A stretch of DNA of 6,969 nucleotides. It comes from an uncultured Eubacteriales bacterium. GTDB taxonomy: Bacteria > Bacillota > Clostridia > Oscillospirales > Oscillospiraceae. Both the position numbers and the translations under genes were made by a program. Shown here one piece after another: positions 5,363 to 6,969 of this stretch; position 1 is the first letter of the stretch, and each line of letters starts with the position of its first letter. The DNA is taken from assembly GCA_900551355.1 (NCBI GenBank), contig URVR01000091.1, forward strand, positions 1 through 6,969. Direction: 5' to 3'. Below the pieces are notes generated by a model. It saw nothing but the letters and a program-made list of their open reading frames with translations. It was not told where the DNA came from and did not search any database.

Positions 5363-6439
5363 ATGGAAAAAGTGAAAAAGGGCGTCCGCCTGGACCATAT
5401 CTCCAAAATCTATCAGGATCCCAAGACCGGCAAGGACTTTTACGCGGTGAAGGATACCTCCCTGACCATCGAGCCGGGCAGCTTCGTGACGCTGCTGGGC
5501 CCCTCCGGCTGCGGCAAGACCACCACCCTGCGCATGATCGCCGGCTTTGAAAGCCCCGACGAGGGCGAGATCTATCTGGGCGACGAGGCCATCAACGCAC
5601 TGACCCCCAATAAGCGGGACACCGCCATGGTGTTCCAGAGCTACGCCCTGCTGCCCCACTACAATGTGTTCGACAACGTGGCCTATGGCCTGAAGCTGCG
5701 GAAGATCCCCAAGGACGAGATCCACGAGCGGGTCATGAAGATCCTGGAGCTGGTGGAGCTGACCGGCATGGAGGGGCGCATGACCAACCAGCTGTCCGGC
5801 GGTCAGCAGCAGCGCGTGGCGCTGGCCCGGGCGCTGGTCATCGAGCCGTCCGTGCTGCTGTTCGACGAGCCGCTGAGCAATCTGGACGCCAAGCTCCGCG
5901 TGTCCATGCGCACGGAGATCCGCCGCATCCAGCAGGAGGTGGGCATTACCGCCATCTACGTTACCCACGACCAGTCCGAGGCCATGGCGCTGTCGGACAA
6001 CATCATCATCATGAACCACGGCGTGGTGGAGCAGATGGGTACGCCCCAGGAGATCTACTACCATCCCAGAAACGAGTTTGTGGCGGACTTCATCGGCGAG
6101 GCCAACTTCCTCAAGGGCACCATGGTGCGCGCCGACGGCGACCACGCCATTCTGGACGTGGAGGGCTATCAGACGCGGGTGGCCGGACGCGACGATCTGG
6201 AGCCGGGCAAGGAGTACACCGTGGTGCTGCGTCCGGAGTCCGGCACGCTGGCCGACGAGGGCGGCCTGCCCTGCAAGGTGGTGCTGAGCTGCTTCATGGG
6301 CAGCTATCAGAACTATCACGTCATGGTGGGCAATACGCTGGTGAAGCTGGCGGAGCACGATCCCAAGAACAAGCGCATCTATCAGGTGGGCGACATGTGC
6401 CACCTGGTGTTCCAGCCGGACGGCGTACACGTCCTGTAA
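5363..6439 (+). CDS. ABC importer ATPase with TOBE domain (PotA/FbpC/AfuC type)
   Basis: A 358-residue cytoplasmic ATPase that powers the importer. All motifs are intact: Walker A GPSGCGKTT (46-54), Q-loop Gln92, signature LSGGQQQR (144-151), Walker B VLLFDEP with catalytic Glu169, D-loop SNLD (172-175) and switch His202. The region from about 240 to the end is the TOBE regulatory domain of the CUT1/PotA-type ATPases (FIGEANFLKGTMV at its start, LRPES at 289-293). AAGGAGG (5345-5351) lies inside the last codons of the permease gene, 11 nt before the ATG, which points to translational coupling. Sequence alone does not separate iron, polyamine, phosphonate and sugar-phosphate ATPases; the fused permease and the AfuA-like binding protein narrow the choice. 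It is the last gene of the operon and is closed by a strong terminator. Confidence 0.95.
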   Translation: MEKVKKGVRLDHISKIYQDPKTGKDFYAVKDTSLTIEPGSFVTLLGPSGCGKTTTLRMIAGFESPDEGEIYLGDEAINALTPNKRDTAMVFQSYALLPHYNVFDNVAYGLKLRKIPKDEIHERVMKILELVELTGMEGRMTNQLSGGQQQRVALARALVIEPSVLLFDEPLSNLDAKLRVSMRTEIRRIQQEVGITAIYVTHDQSEAMALSDNIIIMNHGVVEQMGTPQEIYYHPRNEFVADFIGEANFLKGTMVRADGDHAILDVEGYQTRVAGRDDLEPGKEYTVVLRPESGTLADEGGLPCKVVLSCFMGSYQNYHVMVGNTLVKLAEHDPKNKRIYQVGDMCHLVFQPDGVHVL

Positions 6440-6448
6440 AAGCATATC

Positions 6449-6483
6449 TGCCGCCGCCGGGAGACCGGCGGCGGCACTGTTTT
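6449..6483 (+). terminator. Intrinsic terminator of the ABC importer operon
   Basis: A perfect 12-bp stem (6449-6460 with 6465-6476) is closed by a GAGA (GNRA-type) tetraloop and followed by CTGTTTT. It begins 10 nt after the ATPase stop codon. The GCCGCCGCC core is like that of the hairpin at 3563-3590. Confidence 0.9.
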
Positions 6484-6503
6484 GCGTTCAGCGCGGAAAA
6501 AGG

Positions 6504-6532
6504 GTGACAAGCGGGGCGTTTGATGCTATAAT
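6504..6532 (+). promoter_or_regulatory. Sigma-A promoter of the racemase-like gene
   Basis: GTGACA (6504-6509) and an exact TATAAT (6527-6532) are separated by 17 bases, with TGC directly before the -10 box (extended -10). The expected start is near 6539, giving a leader of about 30 nt. It shows that the last gene is a separate transcription unit. Confidence 0.85.
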
Positions 6533-6568
6533 AGAAATATTGACTACGATGATACGAGGTGTCCCCCA

Positions 6569-6922
6569 ATGAATCGCACATATCCGCAACTGGAGATCGA
6601 TCTGTCCATCCTGCGCGGCAACGCACAGGAGGTCATCCGCCGCTGCCGGGAGCAGCATATCCGCGTGTGCGGCGTGGTGAAGGGCGTGGACGGCCTGCCG
6701 GAGGTGGCCCGTGCCCTGCGCCAATGCGGTGCGGAGGAGCTGGGCACCAGCCGTCTGGAGCAGGTGGAGCGGTGCCGCGCCGCCGGGATCGGCGGCCCGT
6801 GGCTGCTGATCCGCATTCCGGGGCTTTCGGAGCTGCCGGACGTGGTGCGGCTGTGCGAGACATCCCTGCAGAGTGAGCGGGTCACGCTGGACGCGCTGGA
6901 GGAGGAATGTGTCCTGCAGGGC
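6569..6922 (+). CDS. PLP-dependent alanine/ornithine racemase-like protein, N-terminal part, cut by adapter
   Basis: The first 118 residues of a fold-type III (TIM-barrel) PLP enzyme with an alanine racemase N-terminal domain. The start YPQLEIDLSILRGNAQEVIRRC (5-26) and VCGVVKGVDG (33-42) fit this family, with Lys38 as the expected Schiff-base lysine. GAEELGTSRLEQ (54-65) and LLIRIPGLSELPDVVRLCETSLQSE (79-103) match the pattern I know from clostridial ornithine racemase and YhfX-like proteins rather than cell-wall Alr. Such enzymes interconvert L- and D- forms of an amino acid in the cytoplasm. GAGGTG (6556-6561) lies 7 nt before the ATG. The real sequence ends at 6922; a longer frame to 6943 adds LSLIHI, which is translated adapter. 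The substrate cannot be settled from this half. Confidence 0.85.
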
Positions 6923-6969
6923 CTGTCTCTTATACACATCTGACGCTGCCGACGATCGCATAAGTGTAG
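6923..6969 (-). other. Illumina Nextera i5 adapter remnant (reverse complement)
   Basis: Bases 6923-6941 are the reverse complement of the Tn5 mosaic end, 6942-6955 that of the read-1 adapter, 6956-6963 (tcgcataa) that of the same i5 index as at the left end, and 6964-6969 the start of the P5 oligo. The genome sequence stops at 6922. Frames giving peptides such as MCIRDR or SDVYKRQ on the minus strand, or SLIHI on the plus strand, are artefacts. Confidence 0.98.

Noticed and set aside
3560..6445. A 961-codon open frame on the minus strand across the permease and ATPase genes.
   Set aside because: It is codon-register antisense to two clear genes that happen to share a frame. Their avoidance of TTA, CTA and TCA codons keeps the reverse frame open, and the product is a low-complexity His/Gln/Gly/Asp-rich chain without a recognisable domain.
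6488..6961. Minus-strand open frames of 157 and 131 codons at the right end.
   Set aside because: Both begin inside the reverse-complement adapter and are antisense to the racemase-like gene.
1..6969. The matching 47-base inverted ends, considered as terminal inverted repeats of a transposon or linear element.
   Set aside because: They match Nextera adapter and index structure base for base; there is no transposase gene and no target-site duplication.

Overview
The real insert (50-6922) looks like a GC-rich chromosomal fragment from a low-GC-lineage (Firmicutes) bacterium, most likely a gut Clostridia/Oscillospiraceae-type anaerobe. The evidence is the strong AGGAGG-type ribosome binding sites, sigma-A promoters with near-perfect TTGACA/TATAAT boxes, a Gram-positive style lipoprotein binding protein, and an overall strong preference for G/C at third codon positions. 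No species can be named from this. Both termini are not biology: bases 1-49 and 6923-6969 are Illumina Nextera adapter (index plus transposase mosaic end), so this is an assembled sequencing contig with untrimmed ends, and the first and last genes are cut artificially.

Layout. Left block, minus strand: the 5' part of a truA-type tRNA pseudouridine synthase (TTG start), preceded by a perfect 18-bp stem-loop that ends a LysE/ArgO-type amino acid exporter gene. The exporter is transcribed divergently from a small cysteine-rich HxlR-family regulator gene (plus strand); their shared 118-bp intergenic region carries an inverted repeat on top of the regulator's -10 box, so the pair looks like a regulator-plus-efflux module. 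The hxlR gene meets a convergent mgtC/sapB-type membrane protein gene (minus strand) at a shared bidirectional terminator.

Middle and right block, plus strand: a three-gene ABC importer operon (lipoprotein binding protein, fused double permease, ATPase) driven by an exact TTGACA-N17-TATAAT promoter. An 8-bp inverted repeat lies just after the probable transcription start, a GC-rich terminator-like hairpin separates the binding-protein gene from the permease gene, and a strong terminator closes the operon. Family membership is that of 'iron(III)/polyamine/sugar-phosphate' importers (FbpABC/AfuABC group). The binding protein lacks the adjacent tyrosines of classical ferric-binding proteins and has a His-Asp pair plus a downstream Glu as I recall for the sugar-phosphate binder AfuA, so an organic phosphate or similar anion is a serious alternative to iron. 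A separate promoter then starts an alanine/ornithine-racemase-like PLP gene that runs into the adapter.

I found no mobile element, CRISPR array, rRNA or tRNA. There is no gene-free stretch over 300 bases; the longest (2160-2374) holds two divergent promoters. The gene content is ordinary housekeeping and transport; the points worth a second look are the regulatory hairpins, the importer's substrate, and the adapter contamination.
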